Source: Aminobacter sp. HY435 (GTDB lineage Bacteria > Pseudomonadota > Alphaproteobacteria > Rhizobiales > Rhizobiaceae). Taken from it: a stretch of DNA of 64,000 nucleotides. Under the pieces are notes generated by a model. The model was not told the origin of the DNA. It did not search any database and saw only the letters and a list, made by a program, of their open reading frames with translations. A program made the position numbers and the translations under genes. Below, in pieces: positions 46,471 through 56,348 of this stretch. Position 1 is the first letter of the stretch. Every line of letters begins with the position of its first letter. The stretch is taken from contig NZ_JANKZL010000008.1 of NCBI RefSeq assembly GCF_027568395.1, positions 124,001 to 188,000 on the forward strand. The letters are read 5' to 3'.

Positions 46471-47454
46471 TCAGTCGGCTTCGGCGCGCAGTGGCCGGGT
46501 CATCAGTCCCGCGACCGCCTCGTTGATGGTGATGGCCTTGTCGAGCAGGGCCGCGACCGCGGCGACGATGGGGGCGTCGATGCCGCGCTCGCGGGTCAGT
46601 CGTGCTGCGATGTAGGCGGTCGCGACGCCTTCGGCGAGCGGCCGGCCTGACAGTTCCTCGCCTTTGCCGAGCGCCACGCCATAGGCGAAGTTGCGCGATT
46701 GCACCGACGAGCAGGTCAGCATCAGGTCGCCGAGGCCGGACAGGCCCATCAGGGTTTCCGGGCGGGCGCCGAAGGCAGCGCCGATGCGGCGCAACTCGAC
46801 GAAGCCGCGGGTGACGAGCGCTGCCTGCGCGGACGCACCCAGACCAGCGCCGGTGACCGCTCCGGCGGCGATGGCGAAAACGTTCTTCAGCGCGCCGCCG
46901 ATCTCGACGCCGATCAGGTCGTCGCTGGAATAGCAGCGCAGGTTGGCAGCCGAGAAGCGCAAGGCGAGGGCCGAAGCGACCACTTCGTCCTTGGCGGCGA
47001 CGACGACGGCGGTGGGCAGGCCGCGCGAGACGTCGGTGGCGAAGCTCGGGCCGGACAGCGCGGCGACCGGATTGCCGGGCAGGATCTCGCCGGAGATATC
47101 GGACAGCAGCCTACCGGTGTCGCGCTCGATGCCCTTGGCGCAGAGCACCAGCGGCACATGCGCGGCGAGGTGCGGTTTGACCTCGGTCAGTACCGCGCGC
47201 AGCGCCTGCGCCGGGGTGACGACCAGCACGCAATCGGTGCCGGCAAGTGCCTGGGCAAGGTCGGTGGTGGCGGCGATGCCGGTTTCGAAGCTGATGCCGG
47301 CGAGATAGCGCGGGTTGGTTCCAGAACGGATCGCCGCGACGCTTTCGCTGTCGCGGGCCCACAGCGTGACGGCATGGCCGGCGCGCAGCATGGCAAGCGC
47401 AAGCGCCGTGCCCCAGGCGCCGCCGCCGAGAACCGTGACCTTGTATGCGCTCAT
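46471..47454 (-). CDS. gpsA: Glycerol-3-phosphate dehydrogenase (NAD(P)+)
   Basis: 327 aa. N-terminal Rossmann domain [45 protein letters not shown], and the C-terminal [29 protein letters not shown] with the catalytic lysine. It makes sn-glycerol 3-phosphate from dihydroxyacetone phosphate for phospholipids. The start overlaps the tsaD stop by 4 nt (ATGA), so the two are translationally coupled. Confidence 0.96.
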   Translation of the reverse strand: MSAYKVTVLGGGAWGTALALAMLRAGHAVTLWARDSESVAAIRSGTNPRYLAGISFETGIAATTDLAQALAGTDCVLVVTPAQALRAVLTEVKPHLAAHVPLVLCAKGIERDTGRLLSDISGEILPGNPVAALSGPSFATDVSRGLPTAVVVAAKDEVVASALALRFSAANLRCYSSDDLIGVEIGGALKNVFAIAAGAVTGAGLGASAQAALVTRGFVELRRIGAAFGARPETLMGLSGLGDLMLTCSSVQSRNFAYGVALGKGEELSGRPLAEGVATAYIAARLTRERGIDAPIVAAVAALLDKAITINEAVAGLMTRPLRAEAD

Positions 47455-48557
47455 GCCTTGGCTCCCCGCCTGCCGGAACCCACCACCGGCGCCGACACGC
47501 TGTCGAGCGGCCAGCGCGAGCGCGGCACGAAATCGAATGCGTCGGGCTCGACGAGATCGGCGCGCAGCCGCTCGATACCGGCCCAGGCGATCATCGCGGC
47601 ATTGTCGGTGCACAGTGCCATCGGCGGCGCGACAAAGCCGAAGCCGTTGTCGGCGCAGAGCCTTTCCAGGAGGGCGCGGATCTGCTTGTTGGCGGCGACG
47701 CCACCGGCGACGACCAGCGCAGGCGTGGCGCAGTCGGGAAACTCCTGGCGGAAGCGGGCCAGCGCGCGCTTGACGCGGTCGCCAAGTGCGTCGGCGACGG
47801 CCGCCTGGAACGAGGCGCAGATGTCGGCGACGTCCTGATCGCTCAATGGCGCCACTGCCGTTGCCGCCTGGCGCACCGCCGTCTTGAGGCCGGAGAAGGA
47901 GAAATCGGGCTGGGCCGAGCCCTTCATCGGACGCGGGAAGACGAAGCGCGTGGCATCGCCCGACTGGGCCGCCGTCTCGACGTTCGGTCCGCCGGGATAG
48001 GGCAGGGCCAGCATCTTGGCGGTCTTGTCGAAGGCTTCGCCGAGCGCGTCGTCGATGGTCGTCGCCCAGCGCTGGTAGTCGCCGACGCCCTTGACCAGGA
48101 CGATCTGGGTGTGGCCGCCGGAAACGAGCAGCAAGAGATAGGGAAAATCGAGCCCGTCGGTCAGCCGAGCGGTCAGCGCGTGGCCTTCGAGATGGTTGAT
48201 GGCGATCAGCGGCTTGCCTACCGAGGCCGCGATCGCCTTGGCCGTCATCAGGCCGACGATCAGCCCGCCGACGAGGCCGGGACCGGCGGTGGCGGCGACA
48301 GCGTCGATGTCGTCGAGCGACAGGCCCGAATCTTCCAGGGCCGCCTCGACAATGCCGTCGAGCGCCTCGACATGGGCGCGCGCGGCGATCTCCGGAACGA
48401 CGCCGCCAAAGGCGGCATGTTCCTCGATCTGGCTGAACACCGCACTCGACAGGATAAGCGGTTCGCGGCCCTCCTGGAGTGCCACGACGCTGGCTGCGGT
48501 TTCGTCGCAGCTCGTCTCAATTCCCAGAACGCGGATCAATTGGTCGCTACCCTGCAT
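47451..48557 (-). CDS. tsaD: tRNA threonylcarbamoyltransferase TsaD
   Basis: 368 aa ASKHA-fold protein that, with TsaB and TsaE, makes t6A37 in ANN-decoding tRNAs. Key parts are [16 protein letters not shown] at the start, the metal-binding [23 protein letters not shown], and [13 protein letters not shown] near the C-terminus. Full length. Divergent from hemC with 77 bp between starts, so the two share an intergenic promoter region. Confidence 0.96.
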   Translation of the reverse strand: MQGSDQLIRVLGIETSCDETAASVVALQEGREPLILSSAVFSQIEEHAAFGGVVPEIAARAHVEALDGIVEAALEDSGLSLDDIDAVAATAGPGLVGGLIVGLMTAKAIAASVGKPLIAINHLEGHALTARLTDGLDFPYLLLLVSGGHTQIVLVKGVGDYQRWATTIDDALGEAFDKTAKMLALPYPGGPNVETAAQSGDATRFVFPRPMKGSAQPDFSFSGLKTAVRQAATAVAPLSDQDVADICASFQAAVADALGDRVKRALARFRQEFPDCATPALVVAGGVAANKQIRALLERLCADNGFGFVAPPMALCTDNAAMIAWAGIERLRADLVEPDAFDFVPRSRWPLDSVSAPVVGSGRRGAKA

Positions 48558-48634
48558 GATTGCCCGGTGGTAATTTCCTAGATAGGAGGTACGGGACCGC
48601 CCCGCCAGCGCGGGGTTATCACGGACCAGGCGCT

Positions 48635-49564
48635 ATGCAAACCAAAGCCTTGAGAATCGGAACCCGCGGCAGCCTGCTCGCCCTTGCGCAAGCGCATGAG
48701 ACGCGTGCGCGCCTGATGACGGCGCACGGATTGCCGGAAGAAGCGTTCGAGATCGTGGCGATTTCGACCAGCGGCGACCGCATCCAGGACCGGCCGCTGT
48801 CGCTGGCCGGCGGCAAGGGGCTGTTCACCAAGGAACTGGAAGAGGCGATGTATGCCGGCGAGATCGACATCGCCGTGCACTCGTCGAAGGACATGCCGAC
48901 GCAGCTGCCCGAGGGGCTCGAACTGTCGGCGTTCTTGCCACGCGAAGACCCGCGTGATGCCTTCATCGGCCGCTCGGCGCCGACCATCATGGGCCTGCCG
49001 GAGGGCGCTGTCGTCGGTTCGTCGTCGCTGCGGCGGCAGGCGCTGATCCGCCGCATGCGCCCCGATCTCGAGGTGGTGATGTTCCGTGGCAACGTGCAGA
49101 CGCGCCTGCGCAAGCTCGACGAGGGCGTGGCCGAGGGCACCATCCTCGCCAACGCCGGTCTGCGCCGGCTCGGGCTCGCCGAGATCATCACCGACCTGAT
49201 GGCGCTGGATGTGTTTCCGCCGGCGCCTGGACAGGGCGCGATCTGCATCGAAAGCCGCATCGGCGACAAAGCGGTGGCCGACATGCTTGCGGCAATCGAT
49301 CACAGGCCGACAGGCCAGGCGCTGGCCTGCGAGCGGGCATTTCTCGCGGCGCTGGACGGCTCTTGCCGTACGCCGATTGCCGGTTATGCCGAAATCGATG
49401 GCGACAGGCTTTCGTTTTCAGGCTTGATCCTGACGCCCGACGGCACATTGTCGTATGATGCCAAGTCGGAAGGTGCTGCAGCCGACGCGGCGGCGATCGG
49501 CCGCAAAGCGGGCGAAGAGGTCCGGGCACGTGCCGGCGAGAAGTTCTTCGAGGGGTGGGGCTGA
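48635..49564 (+). CDS. hemC: Hydroxymethylbilane synthase (porphobilinogen deaminase)
   Basis: 309 aa. Contains [37 protein letters not shown] and the cysteine that holds the dipyrromethane cofactor in [13 protein letters not shown]. It polymerises four porphobilinogens to hydroxymethylbilane in tetrapyrrole synthesis. An upstream in-frame reading from 48560 has no SD and overlaps tsaD promoter DNA, so 48635 is preferred. hemD follows after 2 nt. Confidence 0.95.
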   Translation: MQTKALRIGTRGSLLALAQAHETRARLMTAHGLPEEAFEIVAISTSGDRIQDRPLSLAGGKGLFTKELEEAMYAGEIDIAVHSSKDMPTQLPEGLELSAFLPREDPRDAFIGRSAPTIMGLPEGAVVGSSSLRRQALIRRMRPDLEVVMFRGNVQTRLRKLDEGVAEGTILANAGLRRLGLAEIITDLMALDVFPPAPGQGAICIESRIGDKAVADMLAAIDHRPTGQALACERAFLAALDGSCRTPIAGYAEIDGDRLSFSGLILTPDGTLSYDAKSEGAAADAAAIGRKAGEEVRARAGEKFFEGWG

Positions 49565-49566
49565 CA

Positions 49567-50280
49567 ATGGCGCGAGTGCTGGTGACGAGGCCGGATCCCG
49601 GCGCCACCCGCACCGCGCGGCGTCTCGAGACGCTCGGCTTCGAGCCGGTTATCCTGCCGCTTTCCGAAACTCGGCCGCTACCAGTGGCGCGCGATAGCGT
49701 TCCGCTCAAGGCGAAGGCGGTTGCCGTCACCAGCGCAAATGCCCTGCGCCATGCTCCGAGCGGGCTGGTCGAGCGTCTGAGCGGCCTGCCCTGCCACGCG
49801 GTCGGCGCGCGCACCGCCGAAAGCGCGCGCAGGGCTGGCTTCTTCTCCGTCAGTGAAGGCCCCGGCGACGCCGCGGGTCTCGCCGAGATGATCGCGACCG
49901 AACTGGGCGAGACGACGCTTGCCTATCTGTGCGGCCGCGTCCGGATGCCCGAGTTCGAGAAGCGGCTTTTCGCCTACGGCATCAAGGTCGTGCCGATCGA
50001 AACCTACGACACGGTGGCGCTTGCGCCGCCGCGTTCCGCCGTCAGCCAGGCGCTGTCGGGGCAACCAATCGACGCGGTGCTGGTTTACTCGGCCCGGGCG
50101 GCGGCGGCCCTCGGCGTGCTCATGGAGGTGCATGCGGAGGCCGACTTGCTCCTGCGCAACGCCAGATGTTGCTGCATGTCGGCACGGATCGCCGCGGCAT
50201 TTGGCGGGGGACTGAATGTGGAGGTGGCGCTCGATCCCAACGAAGACGCCCTTCTGGCGCTCCTCGGGGACCCGGATTGA
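49567..50280 (+). CDS. hemD: Uroporphyrinogen-III synthase
   Basis: 237 aa. It has the two-lobed HemD organisation with VLVTRPDPGATRTARRLETLGFEPVILPL at the start, AVAVTSANALRHA in lobe 1 and LVYSARAAAALGVLMEV in lobe 2. Weak sequence conservation is normal for the family; the position immediately after hemC confirms it. It closes and inverts ring D to form uroporphyrinogen III. A terminator follows at 50339. Confidence 0.9.
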   Translation: MARVLVTRPDPGATRTARRLETLGFEPVILPLSETRPLPVARDSVPLKAKAVAVTSANALRHAPSGLVERLSGLPCHAVGARTAESARRAGFFSVSEGPGDAAGLAEMIATELGETTLAYLCGRVRMPEFEKRLFAYGIKVVPIETYDTVALAPPRSAVSQALSGQPIDAVLVYSARAAAALGVLMEVHAEADLLLRNARCCCMSARIAAAFGGGLNVEVALDPNEDALLALLGDPD

Positions 50281-50338
50281 GGCGGCCTTGCCGTTTTGTT
50301 TGCGGCCTCTGAGAAACGAGGCGCAGTCTTCAGTGTCG

Positions 50339-50367
50339 GGCCGCATGGCCATCACGCGGCCTTTTTT
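50339..50367 (+). terminator. Probable intrinsic terminator of hemCD
   Basis: Stem GGCCGC (50339-50344) / GCGGCC (50356-50361) followed by TTTTTT, 59 nt after the hemD stop. Confidence 0.65.
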
Positions 50368-50454
50368 CGCGGGACGGTGGGTGTTACTGATTTTTGAACG
50401 TCGACCCCGCGCCTCCAGCGGGACCTGTGCCAATCAAATTGCGGAGCCCCAAGC

Positions 50455-51822
50455 ATGGTCAAGACGCCGAAGACGCGCCATTCGAAGTCGCATCGCGAGC
50501 CGGTGACCATCGAGCTTGAACCCGGCGCGGTCTCGCGCGTCAAAGACGGTGAGACGTCCAACAAGGCAGCGGCCGACCCCGTTGCGGCGACCATCGACGA
50601 CGAGGCGGTCGCGGCAAAGGCCGAAGCTCCGTCGGAGACAGGTGCGGCGACGGCCGCCAGCGGCTACTCGTCCTATGACTACAATTTCGACGATGCCAAG
50701 CCGGCTGAAAAGCCGAAGGCCGAGCCTGCTGCGGCAAGTGAATCGCCAAAAGTGTCGTCATCCAACGGCGCCGCTGGGGCAGCGGCGAAGGCATCCGGTG
50801 CCCCGGCACGCCAGCCGACGTCCGGCCTGTTGCCGGGTCTTGCCGGTGGCCTGATTGCGCTGTTGGTTGCTGGCGGGCTGCAATATGCTGGCGTGCTGGG
50901 CACTCCCGGCAGCGGCGATGCCACGGCAGACGGCGGCCAGATGCAGGCGGAACTGGCGTCGCTGAAGTCGCAGGTCGCCGATCTTGGCGCATCGAGCGCG
51001 GCGTCGGCCGGCCTCAGGTCCGAGATCGACCTGGTCAAGGCCGAGGTGGAGACGCTGAAATCGCCTGCCGGCCAGGCCGGTTCGTCCGACGGCCTGGCAG
51101 CGCTCGACGAACGCCTCAAGCAGATCGAGACGACGGTGACCGCGCTCAACCAGGGCGGCGCGACGTCGTCGGAGATCACCGCGCTGAACGACAAGATCTC
51201 CGGCCTCGATGCGGCGGTGAAGGCTGCCGGCGAGGCGGCCAGCAGCGAAGACGGGCAGATCGCGACGTTGCAGCAGTCCATCGCGACCTTGACCTCCAAG
51301 GTCGAGGCGCAGGCGTCGCAGCCGAAGATCGCGCTGGCCATCGCGGCGTCGGCGCTGAAGCAAGCGGTCGACCGGGGAGGCGCATTCACTGCCGAACTCG
51401 AAACCTTCGCCGCCATCTCGCCCGATGCGCCGGAAGTTGCCGCGCTGCGTGGCTTCGCCGACAAGGGCGTTGCACCGCGCGCCGACCTCATCGCCGAGAC
51501 CGATGCCGCCGCCAACGTGATGATCGCGGCGGCAAAACCCGTCAATCCGGACGCGGGCGTCATCGAAAGGCTGGTGTCGAGCGCAGAATCGCTGGTCAAG
51601 GTCCGCCCCATCGGCGCCGTCGAGGGGCCGGGCGTGCCGGAGACCGTGGCGCGCATCGAGGTAGCCGTCACGCAGGGCGATTTCGCCAGGGCGCTGGCCG
51701 AATACGACACGCTGCCCGAGGCCGCCAAGGCCGCCGGCGCGGACTTCGCCGCCAAGCTCAAGGCGCGGCTCGAGGTCGAAAAACAGGTCGACCAGCTTGT
51801 CGCCAACGCGATGAAGGCATGA
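50455..51822 (+). CDS. Alphaproteobacterial Mic60 (mitofilin) family protein
   Basis: 455 aa. A low-complexity Ala/Lys/Glu-rich N-terminus (about 1-120), one membrane helix (GLLPGLAGGLIALLVAGGLQ, about 123-143), a long coiled-coil region (about 160-290) with many short heptads, and a C-terminal mitofilin-like part (AIAASALKQAVDRGGAFTAELETF, then ARIEVAVTQGDFARALAEYDTLP). This matches the bacterial ancestor of Mic60, which shapes inner membranes. The position between hemD and hemY is the known conserved one. Confidence 0.86.
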   Translation: MVKTPKTRHSKSHREPVTIELEPGAVSRVKDGETSNKAAADPVAATIDDEAVAAKAEAPSETGAATAASGYSSYDYNFDDAKPAEKPKAEPAAASESPKVSSSNGAAGAAAKASGAPARQPTSGLLPGLAGGLIALLVAGGLQYAGVLGTPGSGDATADGGQMQAELASLKSQVADLGASSAASAGLRSEIDLVKAEVETLKSPAGQAGSSDGLAALDERLKQIETTVTALNQGGATSSEITALNDKISGLDAAVKAAGEAASSEDGQIATLQQSIATLTSKVEAQASQPKIALAIAASALKQAVDRGGAFTAELETFAAISPDAPEVAALRGFADKGVAPRADLIAETDAAANVMIAAAKPVNPDAGVIERLVSSAESLVKVRPIGAVEGPGVPETVARIEVAVTQGDFARALAEYDTLPEAAKAAGADFAAKLKARLEVEKQVDQLVANAMKA

Positions 51823-51838
51823 GGCGAAGGACTATCAG

Positions 51839-53425
51839 ATGATCCGCATCCTGTTTTTCCTCGCCGTCGTCTTCCTGCTCGGGCTGGGCTTTGCCTGGCT
51901 GGCCGACCGGCCGGGCGACATGGTGGTGACCTTCAGCGGCTATCAGTACCAGGTCAGCCTGATGGTTGCGGCCGTGGCCGTCACCGCGATCGTGGCGACG
52001 GTGATGCTGCTGTGGTGGCTGACCAAGTCGATCTGGAACAGCCCCTATGCCATCGCCCGGCATTTCCGCGCCCGTCGGCGTGATCGTGGCTACCAGGCGC
52101 TGTCGACCGGCATGATCGCCGCCGGCGCCGGTGACGCGGCCCTGGCGCGCAAGAAGAACAAGGAAGCGGCCAAGCTGATCCGCTCCGACCAGGAACCGCT
52201 GATCCATCTGCTCGACGCGCAGGCGGCGCTGCTGGAAGGCGACCATGACGGCGCGCGCCAGAAGTTCGAGGCCATGCTCGACGATCCCGAGATGCGGCTG
52301 CTCGGCCTGCGCGGGCTCTATCTCGAAGCCGAAAGGCTGGGCGACCGTGCCGCTGCGCGTCACTATGCCGGGCGCGCCGCCGGGCTTGCGCCGCAGCTTG
52401 GCTGGGCGGCCGACTCGACGCTGGAAGAAAAGGCCGAGCGTGGCGACTGGGATGGCGCGCTGGCGCTGATCGATGCGCAAAAAGCGTCGCGCCAGATCGA
52501 GCGGGATGTCGCCAACAACAAGCGTTCGGTGCTTTTGACGGCGAAGGCTATGTCGATGTTCGACAGCGACTTCAACACGGCGCGGGTCGCGGCGCTCGAA
52601 GCCAACCGGCTGCGGCCCGACTTCGGTCCGGCGGCGATCGTCGCTGCCAAGGCGCTGTTTCGCCAGAACGACGTGCGCAAGGGTTCGAAGGCGCTGGAAG
52701 GCGCCTGGAAAGCCGAACCGCAGCCCGAGATCGCCGACCTCTACGTGCATGGACGGCCGGGCGACGCTGTTCTCGACCGGCTGGTGCGCGCCAAGAAGCT
52801 GCAGTCCTTGCGGCAGAATCACCCGGACTCTTCGCTCGCCGTGGCGCGGGCGGCACTGGAGGCGCAGGACTACAGGCTGGCGCGCAGCGAGGCAGAGGCC
52901 GCGGCGCGGATGCAGCCACGCGAGGGCGCCTATCTGCTGCTCGCCGACATCGAGGAAGCCGAAACCGGCAACCAGGGCAAGGTGCGGCAATGGCTGGCCA
53001 AGGCCGTGCGCGCGCCGCGCGATCCGGCCTGGGTCGCCGACGGTGTGGTGTCGGAGCGGTGGGCGCCGTTCTCGCCGGTGACGGGCAGGCTCGACGCCTT
53101 CGCGTGGAAGGCGCCGGAAGAGCGCCTTGGCAGCCTGATCGAGCAGCATGACGAGCCGCAAGAGCGCGTGGCGATCCCGGCCATCCGGGCGGCGCAGCCC
53201 GCCGGAGACGATATCGTCGATGTGGCGGTCGATGGCGATGGGGACGCCAAGACCGGCCATGCCAAGGCGCCCGAGGAGGTGATCGTTGCCGCACCGCCCG
53301 CCGATGACGCGGCGCCCATCAAGGATGAGGACGAGGCCGAACCCATTCGGTTGCCCGACGATCCGGGCGTCGACCCCGATGAAGCGCGCGACAATGCCTC
53401 GCAAAGCCGGTTCCGATTGTTTTGA
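51839..53425 (+). CDS. hemY: HemY-family heme-biosynthesis-associated protein
   Basis: 528 aa. Two N-terminal membrane helices (about residues 3-20 and 41-63) separated by RPGDMVVTFSGYQYQVSL, then a HemY_N domain and a series of TPR-like helices (residues about 90-430), ending in an acidic Pro-rich tail. It belongs to the HemY_N/TPR membrane proteins found beside hemCD, not to protoporphyrinogen oxidase of the same name. The biochemical role is unclear. Start 17 nt after the Mic60 stop. Confidence 0.86.
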   Translation: MIRILFFLAVVFLLGLGFAWLADRPGDMVVTFSGYQYQVSLMVAAVAVTAIVATVMLLWWLTKSIWNSPYAIARHFRARRRDRGYQALSTGMIAAGAGDAALARKKNKEAAKLIRSDQEPLIHLLDAQAALLEGDHDGARQKFEAMLDDPEMRLLGLRGLYLEAERLGDRAAARHYAGRAAGLAPQLGWAADSTLEEKAERGDWDGALALIDAQKASRQIERDVANNKRSVLLTAKAMSMFDSDFNTARVAALEANRLRPDFGPAAIVAAKALFRQNDVRKGSKALEGAWKAEPQPEIADLYVHGRPGDAVLDRLVRAKKLQSLRQNHPDSSLAVARAALEAQDYRLARSEAEAAARMQPREGAYLLLADIEEAETGNQGKVRQWLAKAVRAPRDPAWVADGVVSERWAPFSPVTGRLDAFAWKAPEERLGSLIEQHDEPQERVAIPAIRAAQPAGDDIVDVAVDGDGDAKTGHAKAPEEVIVAAPPADDAAPIKDEDEAEPIRLPDDPGVDPDEARDNASQSRFRLF

Positions 53426-53471
53426 GCGCCGCCCTGCCTAGATAAGGGCCAAGACGCAGCAGGATTTTCCG

Positions 53472-53945
53472 ATGTTCGAACGCATGATCTCGTTTCTGAA
53501 GGATTTGCCTGCCTCGGGCGCGAGGCGGCCGCATGCCGACGATCCGCGCATAGCGGCAGCGGCACTGATGTACCATGTCATGGACGCCGACGGCGACCGC
53601 CAGGACGTCGAGTGGGAACTGCTCAAGAAACTGCTCAGCGAGTACTACGACGTCGTCGGCGATGAGCTCGACCAGATCGTCAAGGCAGGCGAGCAGGCCG
53701 ACAACGAGGCCGTCGATCTCTATGCCTTCACCAGCGTCTTGAAGCGCAGCCTGGACGAGGAAGCGCGCAAGGACTTCATCGGCATCCTTTGGGAGATCGT
53801 CTATGCCGATGGCGAGTTGCATGAGCTCGAAGACAACACCTTGTGGCGCATCGCCGAGCTGATCGGCGTCGAACGACGCGACCGCATCGACGAAAAGCTG
53901 AAAGCCGCGAAGAAGGCGCCACGCCTGGCCGATACGGACGAATAG
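53472..53945 (+). CDS. TerB family protein
   Basis: 157 aa, helical. The repeated pattern AALMYHVMDADGDRQDVEWELLKKLLSE and GILWEIVYADGELHELEDNTLWRIAELIGV matches the TerB fold, which was named from tellurite-resistance operons and binds calcium or zinc at acidic sites. There are no other ter genes, so tellurite resistance cannot be claimed. It follows hemY by 46 nt. Confidence 0.87.
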   Translation: MFERMISFLKDLPASGARRPHADDPRIAAAALMYHVMDADGDRQDVEWELLKKLLSEYYDVVGDELDQIVKAGEQADNEAVDLYAFTSVLKRSLDEEARKDFIGILWEIVYADGELHELEDNTLWRIAELIGVERRDRIDEKLKAAKKAPRLADTDE

Positions 53946-53952
53946 GCTTTCG

Positions 53953-54672
53953 ATGCGGGGGACGGCCAAGCCCAAGATACTGGTGGTTCTGCACCAGGAG
54001 CACTCCAGCGCCGGACGCGTCGGCCACGGGCTGATCGAAAACGGCTTCGATCTCGATATCCGGCGGCCGCCATTGGGCGACCAGCTTCCCGACACGCTGG
54101 ACGGACATGCCGGGGCTGTGGTGTTCGGCGGGCCGATGAGCGCCAACGACCATGACGAATTCGTGCGTCGCGAGACCGAGTGGCTGTCAGTGCCGCTTGC
54201 CGAAAACCGGCCGTTTCTCGGCATCTGCCTCGGCGCGCAGATGCTGGTCAACCATCTCGGCGGCAAGGTCGAGGGCCATGGCGACGGGCTTGTCGAGATC
54301 GGCTGGTATCCGATCAAGGCGACCGAGGAAGGCCGCAAGCTGCTGCACTGGCCCGAAATGGTCTACCAGTTCCACCGCGAGGGCTTTTCGCTGCCCAGCG
54401 ATGCGGTGCTGCTGGCCTCATCCGACACCTACCCGAACCAGGCCTTCCGCTATGGCGACAACGCCTGGGGCATCCAGTTCCATGCCGAGTTGACGCGCGT
54501 CATGATGCAGCGCTGGGTGGTGCGTGGAGCCGAGCGTTTCGTTCTGCCGGGCGCGCAGCCGGGGCGCGATCATCTCGGCGGCCGGCTGATCTGGGACATG
54601 CACCTCAAGCGCTGGCTCGACGAGTTCCTGAAGAAGATTTTTGGCGAGGCGAGCAGGCGGATAGTGAAGTAG
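53953..54672 (+). CDS. Class I glutamine amidotransferase family protein
   Basis: 239 aa. GATase1 triad: nucleophile Cys in LGICLGAQMLVNHLGG, His in GIQFHAELTR and Glu two residues later. The wider sequence (AVVFGGPMSANDHDEF, QFHREGFSLP) resembles stand-alone GMP-synthase-like amidotransferases such as those acting on gamma-glutamyl compounds. There is no synthetase domain. It follows the terB-like gene after 7 nt. Start is an ATG; the SD is weak. Confidence 0.85.
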   Translation: MRGTAKPKILVVLHQEHSSAGRVGHGLIENGFDLDIRRPPLGDQLPDTLDGHAGAVVFGGPMSANDHDEFVRRETEWLSVPLAENRPFLGICLGAQMLVNHLGGKVEGHGDGLVEIGWYPIKATEEGRKLLHWPEMVYQFHREGFSLPSDAVLLASSDTYPNQAFRYGDNAWGIQFHAELTRVMMQRWVVRGAERFVLPGAQPGRDHLGGRLIWDMHLKRWLDEFLKKIFGEASRRIVK

Positions 54673-54766
54673 TAGGCGGATACCAGCTGCATCGCAGCTT
54701 GTTCGCCTCTCCCTTGACGCAGTTCCGAACGGCAAACCGCGCCGCACGCTTTTTCCGGACCTGCTC

Positions 54767-56032
54767 CTACAGCTTGATGCCCGTCTGCGTCAGTCCGCGG
54801 GTGATGCTGCCGGTGGTTGGCAGCAGCGGGATCAGACACGCTTGCAGGGCGTGGTAGATATCGGGCTTGCCGTAGAACGGGCCGGCATTGGGCTTGAGAT
54901 CGTCGTCGAGCTGTGCGTGCCAGCCGCCATTTGAACGGTCGATGAAGCGCGCGGCGCAGAAGCTCCAGATGCGGCGATACCATTCCTCGTAGGCACTGTC
55001 GCCGTCGATGACGTTGAGGAAGCTCGCCGCGCCGATGGCCTCGCAGCACGGCCACCAGTAGCGGTCCTTGATCCGGGCCGAACCGTCCCATTCAAGCGTG
55101 TAGTAGAAGCCGCCCATGGCCTTGTCCCAGCCGTCCGCTGCCGCCTGGCCGAACAGGTTCCTGGCCGCGTCCGGCAGCCAGGCGAGCTTGCGGCCGCCGA
55201 GTTCCCACAGCTGCAGCAACAGGCGCGCCCATTCCAGCGAATGACCCGGCGTCGTGCCGTAGGGGCGGAACATCGGATCGCCGGAGTAATCGCGGTCGAC
55301 CTGCCAGTCGGCGCTGAAATGCTCGGGCAGGCGCCAGCCGGCGGCGGCCGAATGGCGGCGGATGACCAGGTCGGCGATGCGCTCGGCCATGCGCAGATAG
55401 GTGCTGTCGCCGGTGGCCTCGAACGCCGCCATCAGAGCTTCCGTCAGGTGCATGTTCGAGTTCTGGCCGCGATAGGTGTCGAAAGGCTTCCAGTCGGCGG
55501 TGAATTCCTCGGCAACCGCGCCATGGGCGTCTTCCCAGAACCTGTCGTGCAGGACGGTGGAGATGTCGGTCAGCAGGCGGTCGGCGTCGGGGTGGCCGGC
55601 GACCCTGGCGCTGGAGGCCGCAAGAAGGACGAAGGCATGGCCGTAGGCCTGCTTGGTGTCGTTGGTTGGCCCCTCGTAGCCGACGCCCCAGAAATAGCCG
55701 CCATTGGCGCTGTCGCGGTGGCAGTTCCAGAGAAAGTCCATGCCGTGGTCGACCATAACGTCGGCGCCGGGGCGCCCGAGTAGGTGGGCGATCGCGAAGC
55801 AGTGGACCATGCGCGTGGTGACATGGATCTGGCGTCCGGCAAACTTGCCCGGCACGGAGCCGGGTGCCTGCGGCCGCCCCTGGTCGTCGAGCTCGTGGAA
55901 CCCGCCGAGCGGATTGAGGCTTTGGCGCTCGAAGAAGGAAAACAGCGCGTCCGCCTGTTGCAGCAGCCACATGCGGTGGCTGGCGAGCGACGCCCATTTC
56001 GCCGAGCCGGCGGTGAATTCCAGTGAAGCCAT
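54767..56032 (-). CDS. AGE family epimerase/isomerase
   Basis: 421 aa (alpha/alpha)6-barrel of the N-acylglucosamine 2-epimerase family. Conserved pieces include VTTRMVHCFAIAHLLGRPG, NMHLTEALMAAFEATGD, TPGHSLEWARLLLQLWELG and YWWPCCEAIGAA, with the catalytic histidines in the HxxEWxRL and similar motifs. Members epimerise sialic-acid precursors or isomerise mannose/glucose to fructose. The absence of sialic-acid genes nearby favours an aldose-ketose isomerase. A 12-bp palindrome (56065-56076) lies upstream. Confidence 0.88.
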   Translation of the reverse strand: MASLEFTAGSAKWASLASHRMWLLQQADALFSFFERQSLNPLGGFHELDDQGRPQAPGSVPGKFAGRQIHVTTRMVHCFAIAHLLGRPGADVMVDHGMDFLWNCHRDSANGGYFWGVGYEGPTNDTKQAYGHAFVLLAASSARVAGHPDADRLLTDISTVLHDRFWEDAHGAVAEEFTADWKPFDTYRGQNSNMHLTEALMAAFEATGDSTYLRMAERIADLVIRRHSAAAGWRLPEHFSADWQVDRDYSGDPMFRPYGTTPGHSLEWARLLLQLWELGGRKLAWLPDAARNLFGQAAADGWDKAMGGFYYTLEWDGSARIKDRYWWPCCEAIGAASFLNVIDGDSAYEEWYRRIWSFCAARFIDRSNGGWHAQLDDDLKPNAGPFYGKPDIYHALQACLIPLLPTTGSITRGLTQTGIKL

Positions 56033-56348
56033 GGATACGCGTTCTCCGTGCGCCTTGCGGCGTCATCGATATCGATCTGGTGGACCTAAGCCGTAACGGT
56101 GCAATCGCTCAACAGGAAAACGCGGCCGCGGCGCTGCCGGACGGGGAAAATAGCGCCCGGGCCTTTCAGCCTCCTCGACTGATGCCTCAAAAGAGGTAAG
56201 GGGTAGCGTGCGACAGCCATTTGCACCGGTTCAAGGCCCGGTAGAGCAGCGGTATGCTTGGATGTGCGGCTGCAAGCCAGCGGGCCAGCAGGCGCCGCCT
56301 GTCGGCCGTGGCCACGGCCAAAGCCTCAAGCATGGGTAGGCCTGGGCC
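56033..56348. other. Divergent intergenic region (316 bp)
   Basis: Separates the AGE epimerase from the acyltransferase. The notable element is the palindrome ATCGATATCGAT (56065-56076), 33 bp upstream of the epimerase start, which could be a regulator site. No gene is seen; readings on the minus strand lack SDs. Confidence 0.4.
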
